DNA of 64,000 nt. Origin: Exilibacterium sp. (GTDB lineage Bacteria; Pseudomonadota; Gammaproteobacteria; Pseudomonadales; Cellvibrionaceae). The stretch lies in NCBI GenBank assembly GCA_028280195.1, contig JANQMH010000102.1:1-64000 (forward strand), read 5' to 3'. Position numbers and translations under genes: made by a program. The notes under the pieces are model-generated. The model ran no database searches. It saw nothing but the letters and a program-made list of their open reading frames with translations, and had not been told where the DNA came from. Shown in pieces: positions 45,154 to 52,843 of this stretch. The first letter of the stretch is position 1. Each line of letters begins with the position of its first letter.

Positions 45154-45203
45154 CCGATTTTCTGCCCAACTGATTTTCTGTCCGGCCAATTTTCTGTCCG
45201 GCG
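45154..45203. repeat. GATTTTCTGYCC short tandem repeat
   Basis: Three imperfect units of about 17 bases (CGATTTTCTGCCCAACT, GATTTTCTGTCCGGCCA, ATTTTCTGTCCGGCG) lie upstream of the SPFH gene. Confidence 0.6.
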
Positions 45204-45222
45204 ACCCTCACCAAATCTTTTA

Positions 45223-45239
45223 GATATCATTATGATATC
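45223..45239. promoter_or_regulatory. Palindrome GATATCAT-T-ATGATATC, candidate ribbon-helix-helix operator
   Basis: Perfect 8-base arms lie about 120 bases upstream of the SPFH start. AT-rich palindromes of this size are typical of Arc/MetJ-family targets, and the operon encodes such a regulator. The link is inferred. Confidence 0.45.
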
Positions 45240-45292
45240 AATAAGAAGTATTGCAGCACAGGAGAAAGAGAAAGGCAAGCAAAAACTACCGG

Positions 45293-45323
45293 CAAAAAAA
45301 AGACAAGGTCAATGACCTTGTCT
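45293..45323 (-). terminator. Intrinsic terminator of the cold-shock gene
   Basis: AGACAAGGTCA and TGACCTTGTCT form a perfect 11-bp stem. On the minus strand it is followed by a run of eight to nine T. It lies about 95 bases after the csp stop codon. Confidence 0.85.
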
Positions 45324-45417
45324 TCCCGTGCGGGTTAATCCTACAACAAATCCCGCAACAACGACCGACCCGGCCGCAGGCATACACCTGCGGCCGGTTC
45401 AGGCATTGACAAACAGC

Positions 45418-45627
45418 TTACAGCGGCTTGATGTTCTCAGCTTGCGGGCCCTTCTGGCCCTGGGTGACAGTGAACTCAACCTTCTGGCCTTCAGCCAGAC
45501 TCTTGAAGCCGCTGCCCTGGATAGCGCTGAAGTGCGCGAAAACGTCAGGGCCGTTTTCCTGCTCGATAAAACCAAAGCCTTTGCTGTCGTTGAACCATTT
45601 TACGGTTCCAGTAGTAGTTTCAGACAT
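45418..45627 (-). CDS. Cold-shock protein, CspA family
   Basis: From ATG 45627 the product has 69 residues. It contains [19 protein letters not shown] (RNP1) and DVFAHFSAI (RNP2), with [18 protein letters not shown] downstream. It is a single-stranded nucleic acid-binding OB fold acting as an RNA chaperone. The region upstream is long, consistent with a structured 5' leader, but no cold-shock box was confirmed. Confidence 0.95.
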   Translation of the reverse strand: MSETTTGTVKWFNDSKGFGFIEQENGPDVFAHFSAIQGSGFKSLAEGQKVEFTVTQGQKGPQAENIKPL

Positions 45628-46318
45628 AATCAGATCCATTTAAATCAAGAGTAATTAAGCCTTTTTCAAGACCGTTTTTAGCTGAGAAGTGATGGGATTA
45701 CTTATGAAGAACAAGGACGCTGTACTACATATGGGACGTCGTAATGGCAGAACATAAATATAGGCCGTACTTTCTAGCTGTGGGTATATTATACCCTCCG
45801 CAGGTAAAGTCAAAGGCTATTGCAGTTTACTGGTAAGCCTATTTGCGCAGTAAATCCTTACAAAGCTGCTATATAAAATCGTTCAGTAAGCTCCGCAAGG
45901 CGTTAATACTGGCGGTGAATTATTTCCGCCGCCGCCATTCGCTTTTAGTTAACGAGCAGTCACTTCGCCTCCAGCCAAGGCCAGTCAATAACATGTAGCG
46001 CCGGCAGCCGCGCAAGCTGAATCTTTGCCGGCCGCCCGCGGCCATTTGCGTCTGTCATAACGTTTGGGTAATCTTGTCCTCGAGGCGCCTGTACCATTCA
46101 GTCAATTGTGCGGCGCCGGCTTGAATATAGGCTTCCGAACGCCGCCGGGCAGGCGGCGGACTCAATCCACCGAGGGCGCGCAGCGATGCGTTACACCCAG
46201 ACAGACATCAGCACCCGCAAGCACTATCTGCTGATTTTGTGTGCGCGCATCGGCTATAACCCTCCGTATCTCCAGACCGCAACGACTATCATTAATACGT
46301 CAACATCTGGAGATCACT
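45628..46318. other. Long leader/intergenic region
   Basis: This gap lies between the cold-shock gene and the aminotransferase gene. It should contain the csp leader RNA, and the promoter of the aminotransferase gene near its right end. No gene or repeat was recognised. Confidence 0.45.
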
Positions 46319-47698
46319 ATGGCGACAACTACCCCAACGGCATTGCGCGACCTCGACGCCTGCCACCACCTGCACCCGTTTACCAATCATAAGAGCCTGC
46401 GCGCCGACGGCTCGCGCGTTATCGTCAAAGGCGAAGGCTGTTACCTCTGGGACGAGGACGGCAATCGCATTCTCGACGGCATGGCCGGGCTCTGGAATGT
46501 CAACATCGGTTATGGCCGTCGCGAACTGGCCGATGCCGCGCACCGGCAGATGAGCGAGCTGCCGTTTTACAATACCTTCTTCAAAACCACCCACCCCCCG
46601 GTGGTGCAACTGTCGCAGCGGCTGGCCCACCTTGCGCCGGACGGCTTTAACCAGGTTTTCTACGGCTCCTCCGGCTCGGAGTCGGTGGATACGGCAATCC
46701 GCCTGCTGCGCCATTACTGGGCCCTGCGGGGCGAGCCCGCGCGGCAGATCATTATCAGCCGCCGCGCGGCCTACCACGGCTCCACCATCGCCGCCGCCTC
46801 CATGGGTGGTATCAAGACCATGCACGAGCAGAGCTATCCGGTTTACCCGGGCTTCCGCCATGTCATACCACCCTACTGGTTCGGCGAGGCCGAGGCAGGT
46901 GAAAGCCCCGCCGACTTTGGTTTGCGCGCCGCCCGCGCCATTGAGGAGGAAATCCTCGCCGTGGGCCCGGAAAACGTCGCCGCCGTTGCCGCCGAGCCGA
47001 TTATGGGCGCCGGCGGAGTAAAAATTCCGCCGCCCAGTTACTGGCCCGAGGTGCAGCGCATTGTCGACAAGTACGGCGTACTGCTGCTGGCCGATGAGGT
47101 GATTACGGCTTTTGGCCGCCTCGGCAATTGGTTTGCGGCGCAGCACTACGGCATTCGCCCCCATTTGATCACTTTTGCCAAAGCGGTTACCTCCGGTTAT
47201 ATCCCGCTCTCGGGCGTGCTGGTGCACGACCGCATCGCCACCGAGCTGGCGGCGCACGACGACGACTTTCACCATGGCTACACCTATTCCGGGCACCCGG
47301 TGGCCTGCGCCGTCGCCATTGCCAACCTGGACATCATCGACAGCGAGGGCCTGATAGAGCGGGTCGCCACCCAAACCGGCCCGGCGCTGGCAGAGATGCT
47401 GCAGAGCTTTGCCGATCACCCGCTGGTGGGCGAGGTGCGCAGCCGCGGCCTGCTGGCAGCGATAGAACTGGTGGCGGATAAAAGCAGCCGCCGGCGCTTT
47501 GCCGGGGAGGGTCGGGTCGGGCTGGTCTGCCGCGAGCATGCCTTCCGCGAGGGCCTGATCATGCGGGCTGTGGGCGATACCATGGTGTTGTCGCCGCCGT
47601 TGATATGGACGCAGTCGCAACTGCACGAGGCGCGGGAGAAAATCCGCCGCGTGCTCGACCTGACCCTGGCGGATGTCGCCGGCGAGATCAGCTCGTGA
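46319..47698 (+). CDS. Class III aminotransferase, SpuC-like (putrescine-pyruvate type)
   Basis: The ATG at 46319 (GGAGA upstream) gives 459 residues. Features are LDACHHLHPFTNHK, WDEDGNRILDGMAGLWNVNIGYGR, FYGSSGSESVDTAIRLL, RAAYHGSTIAAASMGG, LLADEVITAFGR (PLP Asp) and LITFAKAVTSGYIPLSG (PLP Lys). This is the omega-aminotransferase signature with the NIGYGR motif of putrescine/polyamine:pyruvate enzymes. The stop overlaps the next gene (GTGA), a gamma-glutamyl-GABA hydrolase homologue, which supports polyamine use. Confidence 0.85.
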   Translation: MATTTPTALRDLDACHHLHPFTNHKSLRADGSRVIVKGEGCYLWDEDGNRILDGMAGLWNVNIGYGRRELADAAHRQMSELPFYNTFFKTTHPPVVQLSQRLAHLAPDGFNQVFYGSSGSESVDTAIRLLRHYWALRGEPARQIIISRRAAYHGSTIAAASMGGIKTMHEQSYPVYPGFRHVIPPYWFGEAEAGESPADFGLRAARAIEEEILAVGPENVAAVAAEPIMGAGGVKIPPPSYWPEVQRIVDKYGVLLLADEVITAFGRLGNWFAAQHYGIRPHLITFAKAVTSGYIPLSGVLVHDRIATELAAHDDDFHHGYTYSGHPVACAVAIANLDIIDSEGLIERVATQTGPALAEMLQSFADHPLVGEVRSRGLLAAIELVADKSSRRRFAGEGRVGLVCREHAFREGLIMRAVGDTMVLSPPLIWTQSQLHEAREKIRRVLDLTLADVAGEISS

Positions 47699-48426
47699 AA
47701 CGCCCGCTGGTGCTGGTTCCCGCGTGCAGCAAGGAAATTGACGGGCAGCGCTACGATGTGGCGGGGCGCAAGTATCTGCAGGCGGTGGCCGAGGTGGCAC
47801 AGTGCCTGCCGCTGGTGGCAAGCCCGGCCGCCAGCGGCGATATCGGCGCCCTGCTCGATGCCGCCGACGCCATCCTGCTGACCGGCAGCCCCTCCAACGT
47901 GGCACCCGAGCACTACGGCGAACAGGTGCCGGTCGACGCCGGGGCCCTGGATCACCAGCGCGACAATCTGACCCTGCCGCTGGTGCGCGCCGCGGTCGCC
48001 GCAGCGACGCCGGTATTCGGTATCTGCCGCGGCTTTCAGGAAATCAATGTCGCGCTGGGCGGCACCCTGGAGCAGGCACTGCATCGGCGCGACCAGCGCA
48101 TCGACCACCGCGAGCCAAGCGAGCTGCCGCTGCCGCAGCGCTATGCGCCGCGGCACCTGGTCAGGCTCAGCGGCCGCCTGCGCGACTGGCTGGGAGCCGA
48201 AGCGGTGGCCGTCAATTCACTGCACGGCCAGGGCGTCAGGCGCCTCGCCGGGGAGCTGACCGCGGAGGCGCGCGCCGAGGACGATCTGGTGGAGGCCTTT
48301 CAACTCAGGGATGAACAGCGCTTCTGTCTCGGCGTACAGTGGCACCCGGAATGGCGCGCGGGGGAGAATTACATTTCCATCGAGCTGTTCCGGCGCTTTG
48401 GCGAGGCAGCGCGGTCAGCTTTGTGA
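47695..48426 (+). CDS. Gamma-glutamyl-GABA hydrolase-like class I glutaminase (PuuD-like)
   Basis: The GTG start overlaps the aminotransferase stop, giving 243 residues. Class I glutamine amidotransferase motifs are FGICRGFQEINVALGG (nucleophile Cys) and GVQWHPEW (His and Glu). The N-terminus (VLVPACSKEIDGQRYDV) matches the peptidase C26/PuuD branch. It would release GABA from gamma-glutamyl-GABA in the cytoplasm. PuuA, PuuB and PuuC are not in the window. Confidence 0.85.
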   Translation: MKRPLVLVPACSKEIDGQRYDVAGRKYLQAVAEVAQCLPLVASPAASGDIGALLDAADAILLTGSPSNVAPEHYGEQVPVDAGALDHQRDNLTLPLVRAAVAAATPVFGICRGFQEINVALGGTLEQALHRRDQRIDHREPSELPLPQRYAPRHLVRLSGRLRDWLGAEAVAVNSLHGQGVRRLAGELTAEARAEDDLVEAFQLRDEQRFCLGVQWHPEWRAGENYISIELFRRFGEAARSAL

Positions 48427-48461
48427 CGATTTGTCTGCAGCCATCTCGCTCTGCAGCCATT

Positions 48462-48665
48462 TTAGAGTTGTAGCAGCCTGCTTTTAACGACATACCGCCA
48501 TATAGCAGCCAATAGGTCGAGCGCATCGCTGCGCCGCTCGCGGACCAGTTTCCGGACCGCGCGCTTTGCCGCGCTGCGCTGTGCCTTGCGGGTTTTCCCG
48601 TGTACGCCACCCTTGCGCATGATCGGATCGAATGCGTAGGGGTTGCGGCGTTGCTGCTTGGCCAT
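48462..48665 (-). CDS. Small basic protein of unknown function
   Basis: ATG 48665 with a strong GGAGG gives 67 residues, rich in Arg and Lys: NPYAFDPIMRKGGVHGKTRKAQRSAAKRAVRK. The FDPIMRKGGVH segment looks conserved, and a resemblance to ribosome-rescue factor ArfA (small, basic, DPLFR-type motif) is possible but weak. It is divergent from the GbsR-type regulator, and the repeat array at 48786-48834 lies between them. Confidence 0.6.
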   Translation of the reverse strand: MAKQQRRNPYAFDPIMRKGGVHGKTRKAQRSAAKRAVRKLVRERRSDALDLLAAIWRYVVKSRLLQL

Positions 48666-48785
48666 ACCAACCTCCTGCAATGCATTGAAAACAAGCTGTC
48701 GAAACTGCCGGCACCCGGCCGGACCCGGGCATTATACGGATAGCGTTGAAACAAGGCGATTCCGGCACACCGCACAACACTCTTC

Positions 48786-48834
48786 GCGCTTTGCGCTTTG
48801 CGTTTTGCGTTTTGCGTTTTGCGTTTTGCGCTTG
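48786..48834 (+). repeat. Heptanucleotide array GCGYTTT, about 7 units, touching the -35 box
   Basis: Two GCGCTTT, four GCGTTTT and a last partial unit (GCGCTTG) run directly into the TTGACA -35 element at 48832. Slippage would change the sequence just upstream of the promoter without moving the -35/-10 spacing. Confidence 0.85.
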
Positions 48835-48859
48835 ACATTATGGCGCATTCTTTTAGAAT
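48832..48859 (+). promoter_or_regulatory. Sigma-70 promoter of the GbsR/MarR-type gene
   Basis: A perfect TTGACA (48832-48837), a 16-base spacer and TAGAAT (48854-48859) form a strong promoter about 30 bases before the ATG. Confidence 0.75.
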
Positions 48860-48881
48860 TTTCAGTAATTATTGAAAATTC
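48856..48881. promoter_or_regulatory. Operator-like inverted repeat GAATTTTCA-N8-TGAAAATTC
   Basis: Perfect 9-base arms cover the -10 box and the transcription start. MarR-superfamily proteins typically bind such sites, so autorepression by the downstream gene is likely. Confidence 0.6.
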
Positions 48882-48890
48882 AGGAAATCC

Positions 48891-49436
48891 ATGAAACTAA
48901 CACCGATGATACAGGCTTTCGTGCTGCACTTTGGCGAAATGGGCAGTCGCTGGGGTATCAACCGCACCGTCGGGCAAATCTATGCGCTGCTGGTGGTGAA
49001 TAAAAGTCCGCTCAACGCCGATCAGATGGCCGCAGCGCTGGGCTTCTCCCGCTCCAATGTCAGTATGGGATTGAAGGAGCTGCAGTCCTGGCGCCTGGTC
49101 CGCCTGCAGCATATTCCCGGCGACCGCAAGGAATACTACTCGGCGCCGGAAAGTATCTGGGACATCGCCCGCACCCTGATCGAAGAGCGGCGCAAGCGCG
49201 AAATCGACCCCACTCTGTCGCTGCTGCGCGATGTGCTGCTGGAATCCCCGGCCAACCAGGATGAGGCATATGCCCAGCAGCGGATGCAGGAAATGCACGA
49301 CCTGATCGAGCTGATCACGCGCTGGAGCACCGAGATGCAGGGTGTCAGCCAGGACAAACTCTATACCCTGCTCAAGCTGGGCTCCGGGGTCAGCAAGGTC
49401 ATCGATATGAAAGACAAGCTGATCAAAGGCAAATAG
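48891..49436 (+). CDS. GbsR/MarR-family transcriptional regulator
   Basis: The product has 181 residues, and AGGAAA precedes the ATG. FGEMGSRWGINRTVGQIYALL and LNADQMAAALGFSRSNVSMGLKELQSWRLV form a winged helix of the GbsR branch, followed by the wing HIPGDRKEYYSA and a helical dimer domain. It lies 136 bases upstream of cioAB in the same direction and probably regulates the oxidase, which could respond to redox or cyanide stress. Its own promoter has an overlapping inverted repeat. Confidence 0.85.
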   Translation: MKLTPMIQAFVLHFGEMGSRWGINRTVGQIYALLVVNKSPLNADQMAAALGFSRSNVSMGLKELQSWRLVRLQHIPGDRKEYYSAPESIWDIARTLIEERRKREIDPTLSLLRDVLLESPANQDEAYAQQRMQEMHDLIELITRWSTEMQGVSQDKLYTLLKLGSGVSKVIDMKDKLIKGK

Positions 49437-49572
49437 AGGGCGCTGTCCCGCCCCCACTGCGCCGCTCAGCCCCCTGTCAACGCATGCACCGCCACCGCCC
49501 GGTGCCCGGCCGGCCAGCGCACCGCGCCTGCCGCAAACCCGCCGCCCTGCGGCGTGAACAGCTGGAGTCACG

Positions 49573-50943
49573 ATGGATACCTTTTTACTGTCACGTATAC
49601 AGTTCGCCGCCAATATCAGTTTCCACATCCTGTTTCCCACGCTTACCCTGGCGCTGTGCTGGGTGTTGCTGTTTTTCAAGCTGCGCTACGACCGCACCGG
49701 CAACGAAGCCTGGATGCAGGCCTATCGCTTCTGGGTCAAAGTCTTCGCCCTGAGCTTTGCCCTGGGCGTTGTCAGCGGTGTCACCATGTCTTTCCAGTTC
49801 GGCACCAACTGGCCGGGCTATATGGAAAAGGTGGGCAATATCGCCGGCCCGCTGCTGGGCTACGAGGTGCTGACCGCGTTTTTTCTGGAGGCGACTTTCC
49901 TCGGCATCATGCTGTTCGGCATGGGCCGGGTTTCCAATCGCATGCACACCCTGGCCACCCTGCTGGTGGCCATCGGCACCGGTCTGTCGGCGTTTTGGAT
50001 TCTGGCGCTGAACTCCTGGATGCAGACCCCGACGGGCTTTGAAATGCGCGACGGCGTCGCCTATCCGCTCGACTGGTGGCAGATCATTTTCAACCCCTCC
50101 ATGCCCTACCGCCTGGCGCATATGATGCTGGCCTCCGGCCTCACCACAGCCTTTTTCATCGCCGGCATCTCCGCCTACCGGCTGTTGCGCGGCGACCCCA
50201 AACCGGCCCCGCGGCTGGCGCTGAAGACGGCGGTGTGGATGGCGGCCATCCTGGCACCCCTGCAGATCCTCGCCGGCGATCTGCACGGCCTCAATACCCT
50301 GCAGCACCAGCCGGCCAAGGTAGCCGCCATGGAGGGGCTGTGGCACACGCAGAAAGGCGCACCGCTGGTGCTGTTGGCGATCCCCGACGAGGAGGCCCAG
50401 GTCAACCGCTGGAGCCTGGAAATACCGAAACTGGCGAGCCTCATTCTCACCCATGAGATGGACGGCGAAGTGCAGGGGCTGAGCGACTTTGCCGGCGAAC
50501 ACCCGCCGGTGGCGCCGGTGTTCTGGAGCTTCCGCATCATGGTGGCGATCGGCGTGCTGATGCTGGTCACCGCGTGGACGGCGCTGGTGCTGCTGCTGCG
50601 GCGCCGGCCCTGGCCCGACTGGCTGCTGAAATGGCTGGTGGCGACCACCTTCAGCGGCTGGGTGGCGACGCTGGCCGGCTGGTATGTCACGGAAATCGGC
50701 CGCCAGCCCTATCTGGTGCAAAACCTGCTGCTGACTGCCGATGCGGTGACCACGGTGGCACCGGTCAATGTGGCACTGTCGCTGACACTCTATCTGAGCC
50801 TCTACAGCGTGCTGATCATCGCCTATATCCGCACCCTGTTCGTGATGGCCAACCGCGCCGTCAAACTGGAGCAGGAGATACCCGAGCAGCCCGCCGGCAG
50901 CAACAGTAGCGGCGCCGGCCCACACCCGCAAATGAGCAGCTAG
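49573..50943 (+). CDS. cioA: Cytochrome bd-type quinol oxidase subunit I (CioA-type)
   Basis: The product has 456 residues and about nine membrane helices. Heme ligands are recognisable: His about 18 (NISFHILFP), His about 183 (YRLAHMML) and Met about 323 (FRIMVAIG). The quinol loop is short (QILAGDLHGLN, then QPAKVAAMEG), as in the cyanide-insensitive CIO/short-Q-loop class. With subunit II it oxidises quinol and reduces O2 to water in the inner membrane, without pumping protons. GGAG precedes the ATG. No CydX-sized gene follows. Confidence 0.93.
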   Translation: MDTFLLSRIQFAANISFHILFPTLTLALCWVLLFFKLRYDRTGNEAWMQAYRFWVKVFALSFALGVVSGVTMSFQFGTNWPGYMEKVGNIAGPLLGYEVLTAFFLEATFLGIMLFGMGRVSNRMHTLATLLVAIGTGLSAFWILALNSWMQTPTGFEMRDGVAYPLDWWQIIFNPSMPYRLAHMMLASGLTTAFFIAGISAYRLLRGDPKPAPRLALKTAVWMAAILAPLQILAGDLHGLNTLQHQPAKVAAMEGLWHTQKGAPLVLLAIPDEEAQVNRWSLEIPKLASLILTHEMDGEVQGLSDFAGEHPPVAPVFWSFRIMVAIGVLMLVTAWTALVLLLRRRPWPDWLLKWLVATTFSGWVATLAGWYVTEIGRQPYLVQNLLLTADAVTTVAPVNVALSLTLYLSLYSVLIIAYIRTLFVMANRAVKLEQEIPEQPAGSNSSGAGPHPQMSS

Positions 50944-50956
50944 CGAGGAGACGTTT

Positions 50957-51961
50957 ATGCCAACCGGCGCTGATTACTGGATGCCCCTGATTTTTTTCGG
51001 CCTGATGGGCCTGGCTTTTTTTCTCTACGCCGTACTCGACGGCTACGATCTCGGCGTCGGCATTCTGCTGCCGCGCGACAGCGAGAGCCAGCGCGACACC
51101 ATGATCGCCTCTATCGGCCCGTTCTGGGACGCCAACGAAACCTGGCTGGTGCTGGCGGTGGGTATTCTCTTTATCGCCTTTCCCTCCGCCCACTCCCAGG
51201 TACTGCAGGACCTCTACCTGCCGGCGGCGCTGATGCTGGCCGGGCTGATCCTGCGCGGCGTGGCCTTTGACTTTCGCGCCAAGGCGCCCGGCAATCACAA
51301 AAACAGCTGGGACATCGCTTTCAACGCCGGCTCCCTACTCGCCGCCCTGACCCAGGGCTATATGCTGGGCCGCTATGTCATGGGCTTTAGCGACACCTGG
51401 CAGGCACAGGCTTTCGCCGCACTGAGTGCCGTGTGTGTAACAGCCGGCTACAGTTTTATCGGTGCGGCCTGGCTGGTGATGAAAACCGAGGGCCAGTTGC
51501 AGGCGCGGGCGCGGCGCTGGGCGCGCTATTGCGCGTGGATCGCGGCGCTCGGCATCTTCAGTGTATCAGTGGTGAACCTGTCGATCAGCGAGCATATTTT
51601 CACCCGCTGGTTCACCCTGCCGGAGGCGATTGTATTGCTGCCGATTCCCCTGCTGTGCGGGTTTCTGTTTATCGTGATCGACCGCTATCTCAGCCATTTT
51701 CCCGACTGGGATGACTTCGGGTGCTGGATACCGTTTGCCGCCGCGGTGATGATTTTTTTCCTCTGTTTTCAGGCCCTGGCCTACAGTTTCTTCCCCTATG
51801 TGGTGCCCGGCTCATTGACAGTATGGCAGGCGGCAAGTGCGACAGTTTCATTACAATTCGTACTTTACGGCACGGTCGTGGTCGTGCCTACGATTATCGC
51901 CTATACCGCTTACTCCTACCGGGTGTTCTGGGGCAAGGCGACCGATCTCAAATACTATTAA
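50957..51961 (+). CDS. cioB: Cytochrome bd-type quinol oxidase subunit II (CioB-type)
   Basis: The product has 334 residues, and GAGGAG lies upstream. Family motifs are AVLDGYDLGVGILLP, IGPFWDANETWLVLAVG (conserved Asp/Glu of the proton path) and PAALMLAGLILRGVAFDFR. About eight membrane helices are present. It starts 13 bases after cioA. An intrinsic terminator lies at 52001-52040. Confidence 0.93.
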   Translation: MPTGADYWMPLIFFGLMGLAFFLYAVLDGYDLGVGILLPRDSESQRDTMIASIGPFWDANETWLVLAVGILFIAFPSAHSQVLQDLYLPAALMLAGLILRGVAFDFRAKAPGNHKNSWDIAFNAGSLLAALTQGYMLGRYVMGFSDTWQAQAFAALSAVCVTAGYSFIGAAWLVMKTEGQLQARARRWARYCAWIAALGIFSVSVVNLSISEHIFTRWFTLPEAIVLLPIPLLCGFLFIVIDRYLSHFPDWDDFGCWIPFAAAVMIFFLCFQALAYSFFPYVVPGSLTVWQAASATVSLQFVLYGTVVVVPTIIAYTAYSYRVFWGKATDLKYY

Positions 51962-52000
51962 CCGCTCTCAAATACCACTAGATGAAACGGCTTGGCGCCA

Positions 52001-52040
52001 CTGGCAACTGTGATGCAGTGTTGCTACTGCCAGATTTTTA
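52001..52040 (+). terminator. Terminator after cioB
   Basis: CTGGCA and TGCCAG arms, with an inner ACTG/CAGT stem, are followed directly by ATTTTTATT. It ends the cioAB transcript before the riboswitch gene. Confidence 0.7.
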
Positions 52041-52069
52041 TTACTTATTCATCTGAAAAGATTGGCGTT

Positions 52070-52075
52070 TAATAT
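52070..52075 (+). promoter_or_regulatory. Possible -10 box TAATAT for the riboswitch transcript
   Basis: TAATAT lies about 70 bases upstream of the aptamer, with a weak TTCATC 16 bases before it (52048-52053). The assignment is tentative. Confidence 0.4.
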
Positions 52076-52143
52076 TGCCCTGTGATTAAGCGTCAGACAT
52101 ACTTAGCTCCGTTAGCAGCAGAGCCGGGGTATCTGGTCCCGCT

Positions 52144-52235
52144 CCAGGAAAAAGGCAAACCCGTGGTAACGCGGGGACGCAAAACCAGTGCCCAGGCGAC
52201 ACTTGGCTGTCCCGCGGGTCGAACGGTTACCCAAC
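52144..52235 (+). ncRNA. Cyclic di-GMP-I (GEMM-I) riboswitch
   Basis: The core GGCAAACC (52154-52161) is followed by a stem CCCGTG-GTAA-CGCGGG with a GNRA tetraloop. Then comes GGGACGCAAAACC (52174 onward), matching the GGGACGCAAAGCC ligand-pocket strand. The second stem and GGTTACC (about 52225-52231) match the 3' part of Vc2-type GEMM-I aptamers. It lies in the leader of 52289-52774. An ON or OFF mode was not resolved. Confidence 0.85.
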
Positions 52236-52288
52236 GCAGACATGGGGCCTGTTGGCGCCGGTGTCAGCACGCTATCGGGATGGACCAT

Positions 52289-52774
52289 ATGACGACGGTA
52301 AAAGCTGGCGGCAAGCGCGGCGCGGCGAGTTCAATGCGGGGTTTTCTCTCCTCGCAACTGTTGACGTTTATCGCCGCAGGCGCGGTGGTAACACTGGCAA
52401 CGGTAGTCGGCACACACCACTACCAAAGCGCCGGCGACAGCCGCAGCGCCCATGAAGACCTGTTCGGCCAACGCGATTTCCGCCGCATTCCTTTTGACGA
52501 ATACGATGCAACCCAGGTGTGCCAGCACAAGGCCAAGCGCCAGTTCGGCGACGCCCTGCTGCGCTCCCACGTCGATGACCACTCCACCCGCTTCGAGCCG
52601 CAGCGGGATATCTTCGTAGTATCGCTGATCGGCAACGTCGGTACGCCGCAGCAGTTTGAAGATGTTTTCATCTACTGCTATGTCGACCCCCACGAATATG
52701 CGGTCACCTATTACGACACCGTCTATGCCGAACAGCGCTCGTTAATGTCCAGGGCACTGAGTTTTTTTAACTAG
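52289..52774 (+). CDS. Single-span membrane protein under c-di-GMP riboswitch control
   Basis: ATG 52289 (GGGATGG upstream) gives 161 residues; an ATG at 52280 is in frame. One membrane segment (about residues 18-40: LLTFIAAGAVVTLATVVG) is followed by a periplasmic domain with QVCQHKAKRQFGDALLRSHVDD and EDVFIYCYVDPHEYAVTYYD. This is a mixed alpha/beta domain with two Cys, somewhat cystatin-like. No family was recognised. The riboswitch implies a role in surface attachment or motility changes. The stop codon TAG lies within CTAG array 3. Confidence 0.7.
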   Translation: MTTVKAGGKRGAASSMRGFLSSQLLTFIAAGAVVTLATVVGTHHYQSAGDSRSAHEDLFGQRDFRRIPFDEYDATQVCQHKAKRQFGDALLRSHVDDHSTRFEPQRDIFVVSLIGNVGTPQQFEDVFIYCYVDPHEYAVTYYDTVYAEQRSLMSRALSFFN

Positions 52775-52817
52775 TCTCTAGTCTCTAGTCTCTAGTCTCT
52801 AGTCTCTAGTGACTAGT
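52768..52817. repeat. CTAG heptamer array 3 (longest)
   Basis: TAACTAG, five TCTCTAG units, then TGACTAG and a final T. It gives the stop of the preceding gene and separates it from tcdA. It shares its first and last units with array 2. Confidence 0.9.
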
Positions 52818-52843
52818 ATGTGGAGAGTGGTTACTATTTACCG

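Noticed and set aside
45118-45278. Longer SPFH protein starting at 45278
   Set aside because: It would translate the palindrome and short repeats. A good ribosome site precedes ATG 45104.
52082-52288. N-terminal extension of the riboswitch-controlled protein from 52082
   Set aside because: The extension is the c-di-GMP aptamer read as protein. The start at 52289 has a ribosome site.
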